The position numbers were made by a program, and so were the translations under genes. Positions 9,048-17,100 of a stretch of 64,000 nt of DNA are shown piece after piece. This stretch comes from Methanosarcina sp. (GTDB lineage Archaea; Halobacteriota; Methanosarcinia; Methanosarcinales; Methanosarcinaceae), in the NCBI RefSeq assembly GCF_028693135.1, contig NZ_JAQUVZ010000007.1, forward strand, positions 62,001-126,000. Direction: 5' to 3'. The notes beneath the pieces were generated by a model. The model was not told where the DNA came from. It worked only from the letters and a program-made list of their open reading frames with translations, and made no database searches. Within the stretch, counting starts at the first letter, position 1. The number at the start of each line of letters is the position of its first letter.

Positions 9048-10187
9048 ATGAGTGATTATCTATTTGATTTGCATATTGGATATGTCCGTTTTAGAAATCC
9101 CATTGCATTGGCGCCGATGGCAGGAATTGTCGACAGCGCTTTTGCCAACCAGTATGCATGTGATGCCGGACTGGTAGTGCTTGGAGCCTTCAATCTTGAT
9201 GAAGGATCTATTGCAGTTGCATCAAAGCTCGTAGCCAGGGGTAGAAAAGAGTTCATTTCCGATGAACCTATGGAGCTTATAAAAACGGAAATCCGGGCAG
9301 TAAACTCGGGCAGTGCTGTTGCCGTAAACGTAAGAAGCACCACCCTTGAGCCGTTAATTGAAGCTGCAAAAATTGTAAAGGAAGAAGGGGCAATCCTTGA
9401 GTTAAACGCTCACTGCAAGCAGCCTGAAATGCTTGAAGCAGGCATAGGAGTAGCCCTTCTGCACGACCTCCCCAGGCTTTCTGCCTGGATAAAGGCAATT
9501 AAGGAAACAGGAGTCGTGCTTTCTGTAAAGGTACGGGCAAATGTAGTGAATGATGTCGAACTTGCCAGGCTTATTGATAAGGCTGGGGCGGATATCATCC
9601 ATGTAGATGCCATGCTGGAAGGTTTTGGAGCCGACCTTGATGCGATCATAAGTTACAGGGATGCTACAAGGCTCTTCCTTATAGGCAACAACTCGGTTAC
9701 TGACTTTGCCACGGCAAAGGAGATGTTTTCCCGAGGAGCTGACATGGTTTCTGTTGCAAGGGGAGCTATGGAAAACCCCACACTGATAAATGAACTTGTA
9801 GAGAGTGTCAGTTCGTATCAGGAGTCTATAGGCTGGTATAATGCTCCCAAACACGTTTGCAGTGAAGGGGATTTCAGGGGTTTGGCTTTCTGCTGCCTCC
9901 CGGTAAAAGCCTGTCCCGTGCACGGGAAATCCCGAAAACTGGGATACACTGCCGAAGAGTTCGCCCGGACAAAAATGGATTTTGCCAAAGGCACAATGCT
10001 GGAATTCGGGGAGGATACCTGTTTCGGCAGCCTTGTCTGGTGCTGTAAAATTACAAAACCTTGCTGGATCAGGGACGGTGTCCTGAACACACTTGACCTC
10101 TCTGATGCAGAGTATATGAAGCTTAAGGAGCAGCTGGCAAAATACATTCTTGACCATGCCAGGATTCCGGTAAATGAATCTCAATAA
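9048..10187 (+). CDS. Methanogenesis marker protein 9
   Basis: A 379-residue protein with a dihydroorotate-dehydrogenase/Dus-like TIM barrel (about 1-260): NPIALAPMAGIVDSAFA at the N-terminus, VNVRSTTLEP, LELNAHCKQPEM, LSVKVRANVV, DIIHVDAML and LIGNNSVTD following barrel strand order. A C-terminal part carries clustered cysteines (FCCLPVKACPVHG, CFGSLVWCCKITKPCW) that look like a metal or Fe-S site. It belongs to the set of proteins found almost only in methanogens, hence marker 9; the reaction is not known. AGAGGT eight bases before the ATG is the RBS. It overlaps the next gene by 14 bp, implying an operon with the CitG-like and DUF447 genes. Confidence 0.9.
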   Translation: MSDYLFDLHIGYVRFRNPIALAPMAGIVDSAFANQYACDAGLVVLGAFNLDEGSIAVASKLVARGRKEFISDEPMELIKTEIRAVNSGSAVAVNVRSTTLEPLIEAAKIVKEEGAILELNAHCKQPEMLEAGIGVALLHDLPRLSAWIKAIKETGVVLSVKVRANVVNDVELARLIDKAGADIIHVDAMLEGFGADLDAIISYRDATRLFLIGNNSVTDFATAKEMFSRGADMVSVARGAMENPTLINELVESVSSYQESIGWYNAPKHVCSEGDFRGLAFCCLPVKACPVHGKSRKLGYTAEEFARTKMDFAKGTMLEFGEDTCFGSLVWCCKITKPCWIRDGVLNTLDLSDAEYMKLKEQLAKYILDHARIPVNESQ

Positions 10188-11229
10188 CCCTGCTTTCTCC
10201 TGTCATATTCCCGAATGGGCAGAGGAATCCCGAACCTCGAGTCTTATTGCACGCTGTGCACAGCTTGCCATGCTGCTCGAGGTCTCAGCCTCTCCAAAGC
10301 CGGGGAACGTTGATAGGGAACATAATTATCCTGATACCTGTTTTGAGCATTTTATAGCTTCTTCAGTTGCCGTCTATCCTGTCCTGGAGCTTGCTGCAAG
10401 GAGCAGAGACGGGATAGGAACACTTCTCAGGAGTGCGGTTTACGAAAGTTCTGCCTGGCAGCAGGGAGGAAATACCCACTTTGGCGCTTTTTTACTCCTG
10501 ATTCCTCTGGCAATGGCTGCAGGCGAAATCTCCAGGGAACAGGGAGAACAAACTTGCTGTGGAAAAGCAGGTTTCCGGCTTGATGCCGGGGAATTTGAGA
10601 GTCTTGCTGCCCGAGCCCATGCTTTTGTCCGCGTAACTAACTGCGAAGACGCGGTTGAGTTCTACAGGGCTTTCGGGCACGCGGGAGTCAGGGTAAATAG
10701 CGTGGAAGAATTTGATCTTGAAGACCCTGAAGCAACTGCTGATCTCAGGACACAGAATATTACCCTTTACGGCCTTATGGACATTGCCAGAGGGTATGAC
10801 CTGATCGCAAATGAGTGGACCTCTGGGTTCGGGCGTTGCCTTGAGGGAGCAAAAAGCATTCTTGAGTTTATGCAGGCACGAAACTGTAAAGCAGAAGCTT
10901 TCACCGGGGGCTCGGTTTCCAGCTGTTCGGGCACAGGAATCAACGAGGCTATAGTTTATACTTTCCTTAAACTGCTTTCCAGGCACAGAGATACCTTCAT
11001 CCAGACCAAGTTCGATATTGAAACTGCAGATTATGTTTCTTTCAGAGCAGGCGAGATCCTCTCAAGCTGGGAAACTTCAGGGAAAACAGCAAGGGACTTT
11101 GCATCCATCCTTCCTGCAGTACAGGATTTTGACTCCGAGCTTCTGGATAAAAGGATCAATCCGGGTTCTACGGCAGATATCATTATTGCAGGGCTTTTTA
11201 TTTCTCTTCTTGGAGGCTTACGCTTTTGA
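10174..11229 (+). CDS. Triphosphoribosyl-dephospho-CoA synthase-like protein (CitG/MdcB family)
   Basis: A 351-residue homologue of CitG/MdcB. The signature SASPKPGNVDREHNY near residue 43 fits the nucleotide-binding motif of the family; QGGNTHFGAFLLLIPLA and a C-terminal NPGSTADIIIAGLFISLL are also family-like. CitG makes the 2'-(5''-triphosphoribosyl)-3'-dephospho-CoA precursor of citrate and malonate decarboxylase prosthetic groups. Methanogens lack those enzymes, so a different ribosyl transfer is more likely. It starts inside the end of the marker 9 gene and its stop overlaps the DUF447 start (TTGA). The neighbours suggest methanopterin or a related cofactor (inference). Confidence 0.8.
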   Translation: MNLNNPAFSCHIPEWAEESRTSSLIARCAQLAMLLEVSASPKPGNVDREHNYPDTCFEHFIASSVAVYPVLELAARSRDGIGTLLRSAVYESSAWQQGGNTHFGAFLLLIPLAMAAGEISREQGEQTCCGKAGFRLDAGEFESLAARAHAFVRVTNCEDAVEFYRAFGHAGVRVNSVEEFDLEDPEATADLRTQNITLYGLMDIARGYDLIANEWTSGFGRCLEGAKSILEFMQARNCKAEAFTGGSVSSCSGTGINEAIVYTFLKLLSRHRDTFIQTKFDIETADYVSFRAGEILSSWETSGKTARDFASILPAVQDFDSELLDKRINPGSTADIIIAGLFISLLGGLRF

Positions 11230-11864
11230 CCGGGCTTTCTTCTGATTGCAGGGAATCTGAAAAATTCTCTCCGGAAATCTCCCTCTCTTCTTTAGGGATC
11301 CGGGAGGGAATCTCTGAAGTAATAGTGACCACAGGCTTTGAGAGCCCGAACGCTGCTCCTATAGGTATCATTACAAAGGGTGGGAAGCCTTTTGTCCGGC
11401 TCTTCAAAGGCAGCCATACCTGGGCAAATGTCTTTAAAGAAAGGTATCTTGCTTCAAATGTAGTTTATGACCCTCTCCTTTTTGTGCGTTCCACCTTTTT
11501 CGACCTTGAACCCTCCGAGTTTGAATATGTAACGGCTGGCGGGCTTAAGTTTCCGATCCTAAAAGAAGCCGCTGCCTGGATCGTTTTCGAATGCGTTAAT
11601 GTTAAGAATACAGAGCAGGCTCTTGTTGCCGATCTTGTTCCTGTGGATGCGGGCTTTAATGAAGAAAACCTGAAAGACCTTCCCGTACCTAACAGGGGAT
11701 TCAATGCTGTGCTTGAGGCTACAGTCCATGCAACCCGCTATCAGCTTTCGGGGGATGAAAAATATCTTGAATGGATCCGACACTATGAAGCCCTTGCTTT
11801 CAAATGCGGGGGAGATGGTGAAAAGAAAGCTATGAAACTGCTTTATGAAGTGCTGGGGATTTGA
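11226..11864 (+). CDS. DUF447 family flavin-binding protein
   Basis: A 212-residue DUF447 protein, related in fold to FMN-binding split barrels: EVIVTTGFESPNAAPIGIITK near the N-terminus and LVPVDAGFNEENLKDLPVPNRGFNAVLEATVHATRY in the middle. Relatives are found in methanogens and in methylotrophic bacteria that use tetrahydromethanopterin. The start is TTG at 11226, overlapping the previous stop by four bases, with GGAGG seven to eight bases upstream; no ATG sits near the expected N-terminus. Translational coupling to the CitG-like gene is strong. A role in methanopterin-linked C1 metabolism is inferred from that distribution. Confidence 0.8.
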   Translation: MTGLSSDCRESEKFSPEISLSSLGIREGISEVIVTTGFESPNAAPIGIITKGGKPFVRLFKGSHTWANVFKERYLASNVVYDPLLFVRSTFFDLEPSEFEYVTAGGLKFPILKEAAAWIVFECVNVKNTEQALVADLVPVDAGFNEENLKDLPVPNRGFNAVLEATVHATRYQLSGDEKYLEWIRHYEALAFKCGGDGEKKAMKLLYEVLGI

Positions 11865-12032
11865 GTTTCTTTCTAACTCCAGATTCTTTTCTGAATTTCT
11901 TTCTAACTCCAAATACTTTTCTGATTCATTCAAATTCCCTATCCTTTTCTGATTCTTTCTGGTTTCATTTCCCTATCTAAGTTACTCTTTTTTTAGAAAA
12001 TTATATTATCCTCTACGGCATGACTTCTGTCC

Positions 12033-12752
12033 ATGAATTTTCAGAGAATTGCATGGGGAATTACCGGAGCCGGACATTTTCTGGATCGCAGTTACCAGGT
12101 CTTTAAGGAACTCAAAATCAGAGACCACGGGCTTTCCGTAAACACGTATATTTCCAGGGCAGCTGAAGAGGTGCTCCGGATGTACGGGCTTGAGCAGAAG
12201 CTTGTGAAAATCTCGGGAGGAGACTACCTTGAAGAAATCTTCCGGGAAAGTGAGCAGGGTTCAAGTTCTCCCAAAGTCGGGCGCTTTCTCCTTGACAGGT
12301 ACGATGCCCTCTTCGTTACGCCTGCAACCTCAAACACAGTTTCGAAAATCGCTTATGGAATTGCCGATTCCCTTGTAACCAATGCCGTTGCCCAGGCTGT
12401 TAAGGGAAGGGTCCCGGTCTATATCGTGCCCGTAGACATTGAAGGTTCGATAGTGTCGGAAATGCCCTACAACATTGACAGGAAACAGTGCCAGCACTGC
12501 GAGGACTGCCCCCCGAGGGATAACTGCCCCCACGAAGCAATAACTGTGAAAAATGGTGTTACAGACCAGATAGACCTCCTGAAATGCAAAGGCTGCGGGA
12601 TTTGCAAGGAATTGTGCCCGTATAATGCCATCAAAGGCGGGCCTGTTGAAGTCCTGGTCAGGGATGTGGACATGCGCAATGTTGAGATTGTAAAAGAGCT
12701 ACAGGGAATCACTGTACTTGAAAGCCCGGAAGCCATTCTGGATCTGTTCTAA
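12033..12752 (+). CDS. dmrX: Dihydromethanopterin reductase, iron-sulfur flavoprotein (DmrX)
   Basis: A 239-residue protein with an N-terminal flavoprotein (HFCD) domain, residues about 1-150: WGITGAGHFLDRS and ATSNTVSKIAYGIADSLVTNAVAQA. Two [4Fe-4S] ferredoxin-type motifs follow, CQHCEDCPPRDNCPHEAI and CKGCGICKELCPYNAI. The domain order and size match the M. mazei enzyme characterised as archaeal dihydromethanopterin reductase, the last step of tetrahydromethanopterin/tetrahydrosarcinapterin synthesis. AAATTATATTA about 30 bases upstream of the ATG and the absence of an RBS suggest a leaderless mRNA. A hairpin follows at 12816. The other candidate in the family is a generic archaeoflavoprotein electron carrier. 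Confidence 0.85.
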   Translation: MNFQRIAWGITGAGHFLDRSYQVFKELKIRDHGLSVNTYISRAAEEVLRMYGLEQKLVKISGGDYLEEIFRESEQGSSSPKVGRFLLDRYDALFVTPATSNTVSKIAYGIADSLVTNAVAQAVKGRVPVYIVPVDIEGSIVSEMPYNIDRKQCQHCEDCPPRDNCPHEAITVKNGVTDQIDLLKCKGCGICKELCPYNAIKGGPVEVLVRDVDMRNVEIVKELQGITVLESPEAILDLF

Positions 12753-12815
12753 GTTTGTCCACTTTTCCGGTCAAAAAACGTCCAGGCAATGAAAAATTTG
12801 AAAAAATAAAAAAGG

Positions 12816-12846
12816 AAATGGATTATCTGGATAATCCATTTTTCCG
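12816..12846 (+). terminator. Hairpin terminator-like site after dmrX
   Basis: A perfect 12-bp stem (AAATGGATTATC / GATAATCCATTT, two-base loop) runs into a T-rich tail. The rest of 12850-13198 is pyrimidine-rich spacer between convergent genes; the hydrophobic frame at 12853-13083 has no RBS or family look and is not called. Confidence 0.6.
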
Positions 12847-13198
12847 TGGAAATTGTGGAGATTTCCATTGGCAAAAGATTCTAATATCAACTTAAATTGT
12901 TTTGTTAATTTTTATATTCTTTACATATATATAAATATTCTGTTAACACTGTTATTCTATGTAGTCTTCCGATCTTCTTTTCTTTCTTCCTCTTCAGTGG
13001 TCACCCGGGCTCTTATTTCCAACTCAAATCTCCTTTCTGTTTGCCAATTTTTTTTGTCAGTTTTTCTCCCTTTCTCTTTGTAAGCTTACATCGGGGTGCA
13101 AATTCAAATAGGCCTTTAATTTTCCTTATTTAGTTTTTTTATTCCGTTTTTATTCAGTTTTTCCTTATAATCTGCCTGTTTCGGGACCTGCCCCCGTA

Positions 13199-13900
13199 TC
13201 ACACTTCAATCAAGTCCATCTGCCCGTTTTCAAGCTCCCCGCAGCTATCGGACATAAAACGGATCACAGCCTCATCATGGGAGATAAGGAGGTAACTTAT
13301 TCCCTGCTCAGCCTGCACATTTTTCAGCAGGTGGAGGATCTGGGCCTGGACCGAAACATCAAGAGCAGAGGTCGGTTCGTCAAGGACAATGTATTCTGGG
13401 TCTAGCAGGAGAATCCGGCCCAGGGCAAGGCGCTGTAACTGGCCGCCTGAGAGCTGGGAAGGGTAGCGTAAAAGAACTTCTTCCGGGAGGCCTGTGGTCT
13501 TTAGTATTTCTTTTGTACATCGGATACGCTCGGTTCCGGAGATCTCGAGCAGGTTCAGGACTTCAAAAATCGAATGCTTGATCCGCTTTCTGGGGTTAAA
13601 GGCATCTGTCGGGTCCTGGAACATCATCTGGACCTTTCGGCGGAAAGTTGTATATTCGGCTTTTTTCATCCTGGAAAGTGGATTCCCGTTAAAAAAGACT
13701 GCACCATCTGTGGGACTCTCAAGTCCTGAAATTATTCTTCCAAGTGTGCTTTTCCCTTCTCCTGAGGGGCCCATCAGCCCGAAGGTTTTCCCGGGTTCAA
13801 GTTCAAAAGATACGTCCCGGAAAATGCATTTTCCCCTTCCCAGCAGGCCGGACCCGTACTTCCTGGAGAGGTTTTCGGCTTTCAGAGACACAAAAAACAC
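13199..13900 (-). CDS. Opp/Dpp/Nik-type ABC transporter ATP-binding protein (second ATPase)
   Basis: A 233-residue ATPase of the OppF/DppF/NikE type. Walker A is GPSGEGKST, the Q-loop MMFQDP, the signature LSGGQLQR, Walker B YIVLDEPTSALD and the H-loop ISHD. It powers uptake with its partner ATPase. The frame opens at GTG 13900, but GTG 13891 has GGTG at better spacing; the first form overlaps the upstream ATPase gene by 19 bp. It is the last gene of the minus-strand importer operon. The C-terminus is short, without the OppF C-terminal substrate-family extension. Confidence 0.9.
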   Translation of the reverse strand: MFFVSLKAENLSRKYGSGLLGRGKCIFRDVSFELEPGKTFGLMGPSGEGKSTLGRIISGLESPTDGAVFFNGNPLSRMKKAEYTTFRRKVQMMFQDPTDAFNPRKRIKHSIFEVLNLLEISGTERIRCTKEILKTTGLPEEVLLRYPSQLSGGQLQRLALGRILLLDPEYIVLDEPTSALDVSVQAQILHLLKNVQAEQGISYLLISHDEAVIRFMSDSCGELENGQMDLIEV

Positions 13901-14940
13901 CTCACAGCCCTTCCATTGCTTTCTTTGAGTTCGGGATGTTCCTGCATGCAGAGTTTTTCCTTAAAAGGGCATCTCGGATGGAACCTGCAGCCTTCAGGCG
14001 GGCTGCTGAGAGGTGGGGATGAACCGGGTATGGGCACAAACCCCCTTTCAGGCAGGCTGTTCAGGAGTCCCTGGGTGTAGGGGTGTAGTGGTCTTTCAAA
14101 AAGGCTTGAAGGGTCAGCAATCTCAACGATTTCTCCGGCATACATTACGGCAACCCTATCTGCAAGCCGCCGCACAAATCCGAGGTCGTGACTTATGAGA
14201 AGAATGGCAGTTTCACTTTTTTCTTTCAGTCGTTTCAGTTCTATTTCCAGTTCGGCTACGCGGTTCCTGTCGAGCCCTTTGCTGGGTTCGTCTGCTATAA
14301 TAAGGACTGGGTCAAGCATTGTTGAAGCCGCAATCAAAAAGCGCTGGTTCATCCCTCCGGAACACCAGGAGGGGTAGTATCCCATATATTCATGGGGATT
14401 TGAAAAACCCATACGTTTAAGGACTCTTGCGACGTTTGAGAAATTGTTCTTCCTCATCTTCAACCCTTTCTCATTTTTCTCCTCCTTTTCTCTCCATACC
14501 TTTTCCTTTCTCTCCTCTTTTTCCTTCCATTCCTTCCCTTTTCTTTTTTCCTGTCCGTGAATTCGGAGGGGTTCTGCAAGCTGGTGCCCTATGGAATATA
14601 CAGGATTTAAAGCAAGAGAAGGGTTCTGGAAAATTATAGATATTTCTTTTCCCCTGAGCTTTGTCATCTCTTTTTCGCTCAGTTCGAGGAGGTTTTTGCC
14701 TCCGAATTCTATTGTTCCTTTAACTCTGGATTCCGGGGGAAGCAGACGCATAATCGCATGTGCAACGACGGATTTCCCACAACCCGTTTCCCCTACGAGG
14801 GCCAGGGTTTCTTTTTCCCTAATCGAAAATGAAACGTAGAAAACAGCTGTCCCGCTTTCTTTTTCGTTTTCATTTCCTTTTTCGTTTTCATTTCCCTGGA
14901 AAGAAACGTTGAGGTCTTTTACTTCCAGCAGGGCATTCAT
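13882..14940 (-). CDS. Opp/Dpp/Nik-type ABC transporter ATP-binding protein (first ATPase) with charged insertion
   Basis: A 352-residue OppD/DppD-type ATPase: Walker A GETGCGKS, Q-loop IIFQNP, Walker B LIIADEPSKGLD, H-loop ISHD and the C-terminal oligopeptide-family tail with CRFHPRCPFKEKLC. Two oddities stand out. A Gly-Asn-Glu-Lys repeat sits after the first strand (about residues 17-32). A run of about 35 Lys/Glu/Arg/Trp residues lies between the Q-loop and the signature (about 145-180). The signature reads WCSGGMNQR where LSGGMxQR is usual. The ATG at 14940 is chosen because family homology starts there; the open frame to 15270 is read-through of the permease gene. The start overlaps the permease stop (ATGA). 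Confidence 0.9.
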   Translation of the reverse strand: MNALLEVKDLNVSFQGNENEKGNENEKESGTAVFYVSFSIREKETLALVGETGCGKSVVAHAIMRLLPPESRVKGTIEFGGKNLLELSEKEMTKLRGKEISIIFQNPSLALNPVYSIGHQLAEPLRIHGQEKRKGKEWKEKEERKEKVWREKEEKNEKGLKMRKNNFSNVARVLKRMGFSNPHEYMGYYPSWCSGGMNQRFLIAASTMLDPVLIIADEPSKGLDRNRVAELEIELKRLKEKSETAILLISHDLGFVRRLADRVAVMYAGEIVEIADPSSLFERPLHPYTQGLLNSLPERGFVPIPGSSPPLSSPPEGCRFHPRCPFKEKLCMQEHPELKESNGRAVRCFLCL

Positions 14941-15854
14941 TCCGAATCCACTCCCCTTTTTCCGTTTTCTTTTTCTCTTCCTTCGAACCCGAACCCCATC
15001 AGTGCGATGAACATTACACAGAGTGTGATGCATATTCCCGGGGGCAGGTACCACCACCACATGTCTCTTATAAAGCCTCCTCGAGAAAAGGCAAAGGAAA
15101 GCATGATTCCCCAACTTTTCATGCTTATGTCCCCCAGTCCCAGGAAAGAGAGTGAAGCTTCTGAAATCATTGCTGAAGCCGTTGCCAGCATGAACTTGGG
15201 CAGCAGGACGTGGATGAGGTTCGGGAAGATGTCCGAGACCATGATATGAAATGAGGAAAAACCCATGCATCGGGCACTTTTGACATAGCCTGTTTCCCTT
15301 ATCTGCAGGGTTTTTGAGCGGACAACTCTGGCAATGGACTCCCAGGAAAGAAGCCCAAGAACAAGGATCAGGATCCAGATGCTCGGGTGCAGGAAAGCTC
15401 CCAGGATTATGATCAGGGGGATTTTCGGGATTATGAGGACAACGTCGGTAAAGCCCATAAGCAACTCGTCCGGCGTCCCCCTGAAGTAGCCTGAAAAGAG
15501 TCCTATCATGAGGCCTATTAAGGTTGAGATGGAGGCTGAGGCAAAGCCTACCATCAGCGAGATTCTGGCCCCGTAAACCAGTTCCGAGAGTATGTCATTT
15601 CCTATATCATTTGTCCCTAGAAGGTGAGCAGTTGATGGGGCTTCATAAGGAATGAAACGCTCGGTTGGAGAGTAAGGGGCAAAAAGGGACGGAAACAGGG
15701 CAAGGATAAGGAAAAATGTAAAGAGAAAAAGTCCTCCTCGGTTTAATTTTTTCAGGTTTCTTTTGTATTTCCGGATATCAAGGTTTAAATTATGGGCTAG
15801 AAAATCTTTCCATTTCCTGGGGCGTTCCCTTATGTACGCTTCCTCTTGCATCAT
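14937..15854 (-). CDS. Opp/Dpp/Nik-type ABC transporter permease (C type)
   Basis: A 305-residue inner-membrane permease of the DppC/NikC type with about six transmembrane helices. It has the N-terminal OppC motif (SPTERFIPYEAPSTAHLLGT), a TDVVLIIPKIPLIIILGA helix, and the ATPase-coupling EAA loop (ARVVRSKTLQIRETGYVKSARCMG). It ends in a short Glu/Lys/Asn-rich tail. Overlaps of four bases with both neighbours (ATGA) show tight operon packing. Confidence 0.92.
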   Translation of the reverse strand: MMQEEAYIRERPRKWKDFLAHNLNLDIRKYKRNLKKLNRGGLFLFTFFLILALFPSLFAPYSPTERFIPYEAPSTAHLLGTNDIGNDILSELVYGARISLMVGFASASISTLIGLMIGLFSGYFRGTPDELLMGFTDVVLIIPKIPLIIILGAFLHPSIWILILVLGLLSWESIARVVRSKTLQIRETGYVKSARCMGFSSFHIMVSDIFPNLIHVLLPKFMLATASAMISEASLSFLGLGDISMKSWGIMLSFAFSRGGFIRDMWWWYLPPGICITLCVMFIALMGFGFEGREKENGKRGVDSE

Positions 15855-16798
15855 GCCGGCCTCCTGACTCTCGGGTCGGCAACTGCATACAGCAGGTCTG
15901 CAAGCATGTTTGCAAGCAGGACTGCAAGGGCTATTACCAGAAACGACCCCTGGAGGACAGGGTAATCCTTTCCAATTATTGCATCATAGATGAGGGTTCC
16001 CATGCCGTTTAAGGAAAAAACGATCTCTGTAAAAAGGGCTCCGCTAAAGAGAAATCCTACATCAAGGGCCAGTAGGGTAATGATCGGAAGAGAAGCATTC
16101 TTCATTACGTGCCTGAAAAGAATGGCTGTATCGTAAAGGCCCTTTGCTCGGGCATAGAGGGCATAAAGTTGCCCTTTTTCCTGTATGACGCTTCCTCGCA
16201 TTATCAGGAAGTTCCTGGAAGCGGAAAAGAGGGTCATCACAGTTACCGGTAAAAACATGTGGTACATAATATTTTCCGGGGTCGGGATGTCATAAAAGCC
16301 TTTAAAAGGAAAAAGCCCGAGCTTGAAGGCAAAGATTTCCAGGAAAAGAAGGGCAAGGAAATAGGGAGGTGTGCAGGAGAGCGCAATAAACCCGTAGCAT
16401 ACGAGGCGGTTTGCCTTTGTTTCAGGTTTCCAGCCTGAGTATGCCCCGAGCAGGGTTCCAAGGACTGTCCCCAGGAGTACGGAAACCCCCACAAAAAGGA
16501 TGGTCCAGCCAATCCTCTCCCTCAAAACCTCGGCAACGGGGCTGTGAAGGTGATATGAGTAACCCAGGTCAAACCGGAGGAGATCTCCGATGTAAGCTGT
16601 AAACTGGTTGTAAAGCGGCATGTTCAGCCCCATCTCGGCCCTCAACTCCTCCATTACGGTCTCCGAAACGTAGACATCCTCCCCTATGAGATTCTTTACG
16701 GGGTCCCCTGGCATAAGCCTCGGAAACGCAAAGTTGAGGGTAACTATGAGGAAAAAGGAGGCCGCGTACCTGAGTGTTTTTTTAATCACTTCACTCAT
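15851..16798 (-). CDS. Opp/Dpp/Nik-type ABC transporter permease (B type)
   Basis: A 315-residue DppB/NikB-type permease. The N-terminal helix ends in the typical PRLMPGDPVKNLIGED; FDLGYSYHLHSPVAEVLRERIGWT and an EAA loop (LYALYARAKGLYDTAILFRHVMKNASLPIIT) follow, ending LYAVADPRVR. It pairs with the C-type permease to form the channel. The substrate-binding-protein gene lies upstream on the same strand, separated by about 300 bp that contain a transposon-end relic. Confidence 0.92.
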   Translation of the reverse strand: MSEVIKKTLRYAASFFLIVTLNFAFPRLMPGDPVKNLIGEDVYVSETVMEELRAEMGLNMPLYNQFTAYIGDLLRFDLGYSYHLHSPVAEVLRERIGWTILFVGVSVLLGTVLGTLLGAYSGWKPETKANRLVCYGFIALSCTPPYFLALLFLEIFAFKLGLFPFKGFYDIPTPENIMYHMFLPVTVMTLFSASRNFLIMRGSVIQEKGQLYALYARAKGLYDTAILFRHVMKNASLPIITLLALDVGFLFSGALFTEIVFSLNGMGTLIYDAIIGKDYPVLQGSFLVIALAVLLANMLADLLYAVADPRVRRPA

Positions 16799-16857
16799 TG
16801 TATCACCTTGCCGTTTTCAAATCTTTTTGTCGTTTTCAACCGCCTGAGCAGTATTCA

Positions 16858-16921
16858 CCTTCCTCGACAGGTTGGATTTATCCGATCTGGCAGGTGGGGG
16901 AGGAATGTGTAACCTCTCTCG
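16858..16921 (+). mobile_element. Transposon-end relic inside the ABC importer operon
   Basis: CTTCCTCGACAGG...GGCAGGTGGGGGAGGAATGTGTAACCTCTCTCG aligns with 1319-1383 over most of its length. It lies in the 300-bp gap between the permease and substrate-binding-protein genes, a gap not expected in an otherwise overlapping operon. No transposase frame is present. Confidence 0.45.
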
Positions 16922-17100
16922 ATTTTCGTTATCATTAAACATTAAAATCAGTATTCGCTTCTGCATTCGGAGTTTCAATTCCTGAAGCTTCTTCATTTTC
17001 CGAAGGCAACATTGCTAGGGGAATCTCCCGAAAAATAGTAAAGAGAGGGCCACAACGCAGAACAGCTTGCTTTTTGTCCTCTCCATACATCGCCTTCTCC

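Noticed and set aside
12853-13083. 76-codon hydrophobic ORF after dmrX
   Set aside because: Pyrimidine-rich spacer translated as a hydrophobic peptide; it starts just behind the dmrX terminator hairpin without an RBS.
13882-15270. 462-codon open frame for the first ABC ATPase
   Set aside because: The upstream 110 codons are the permease gene read in another frame; homology and an ATGA overlap put the start at 14940.
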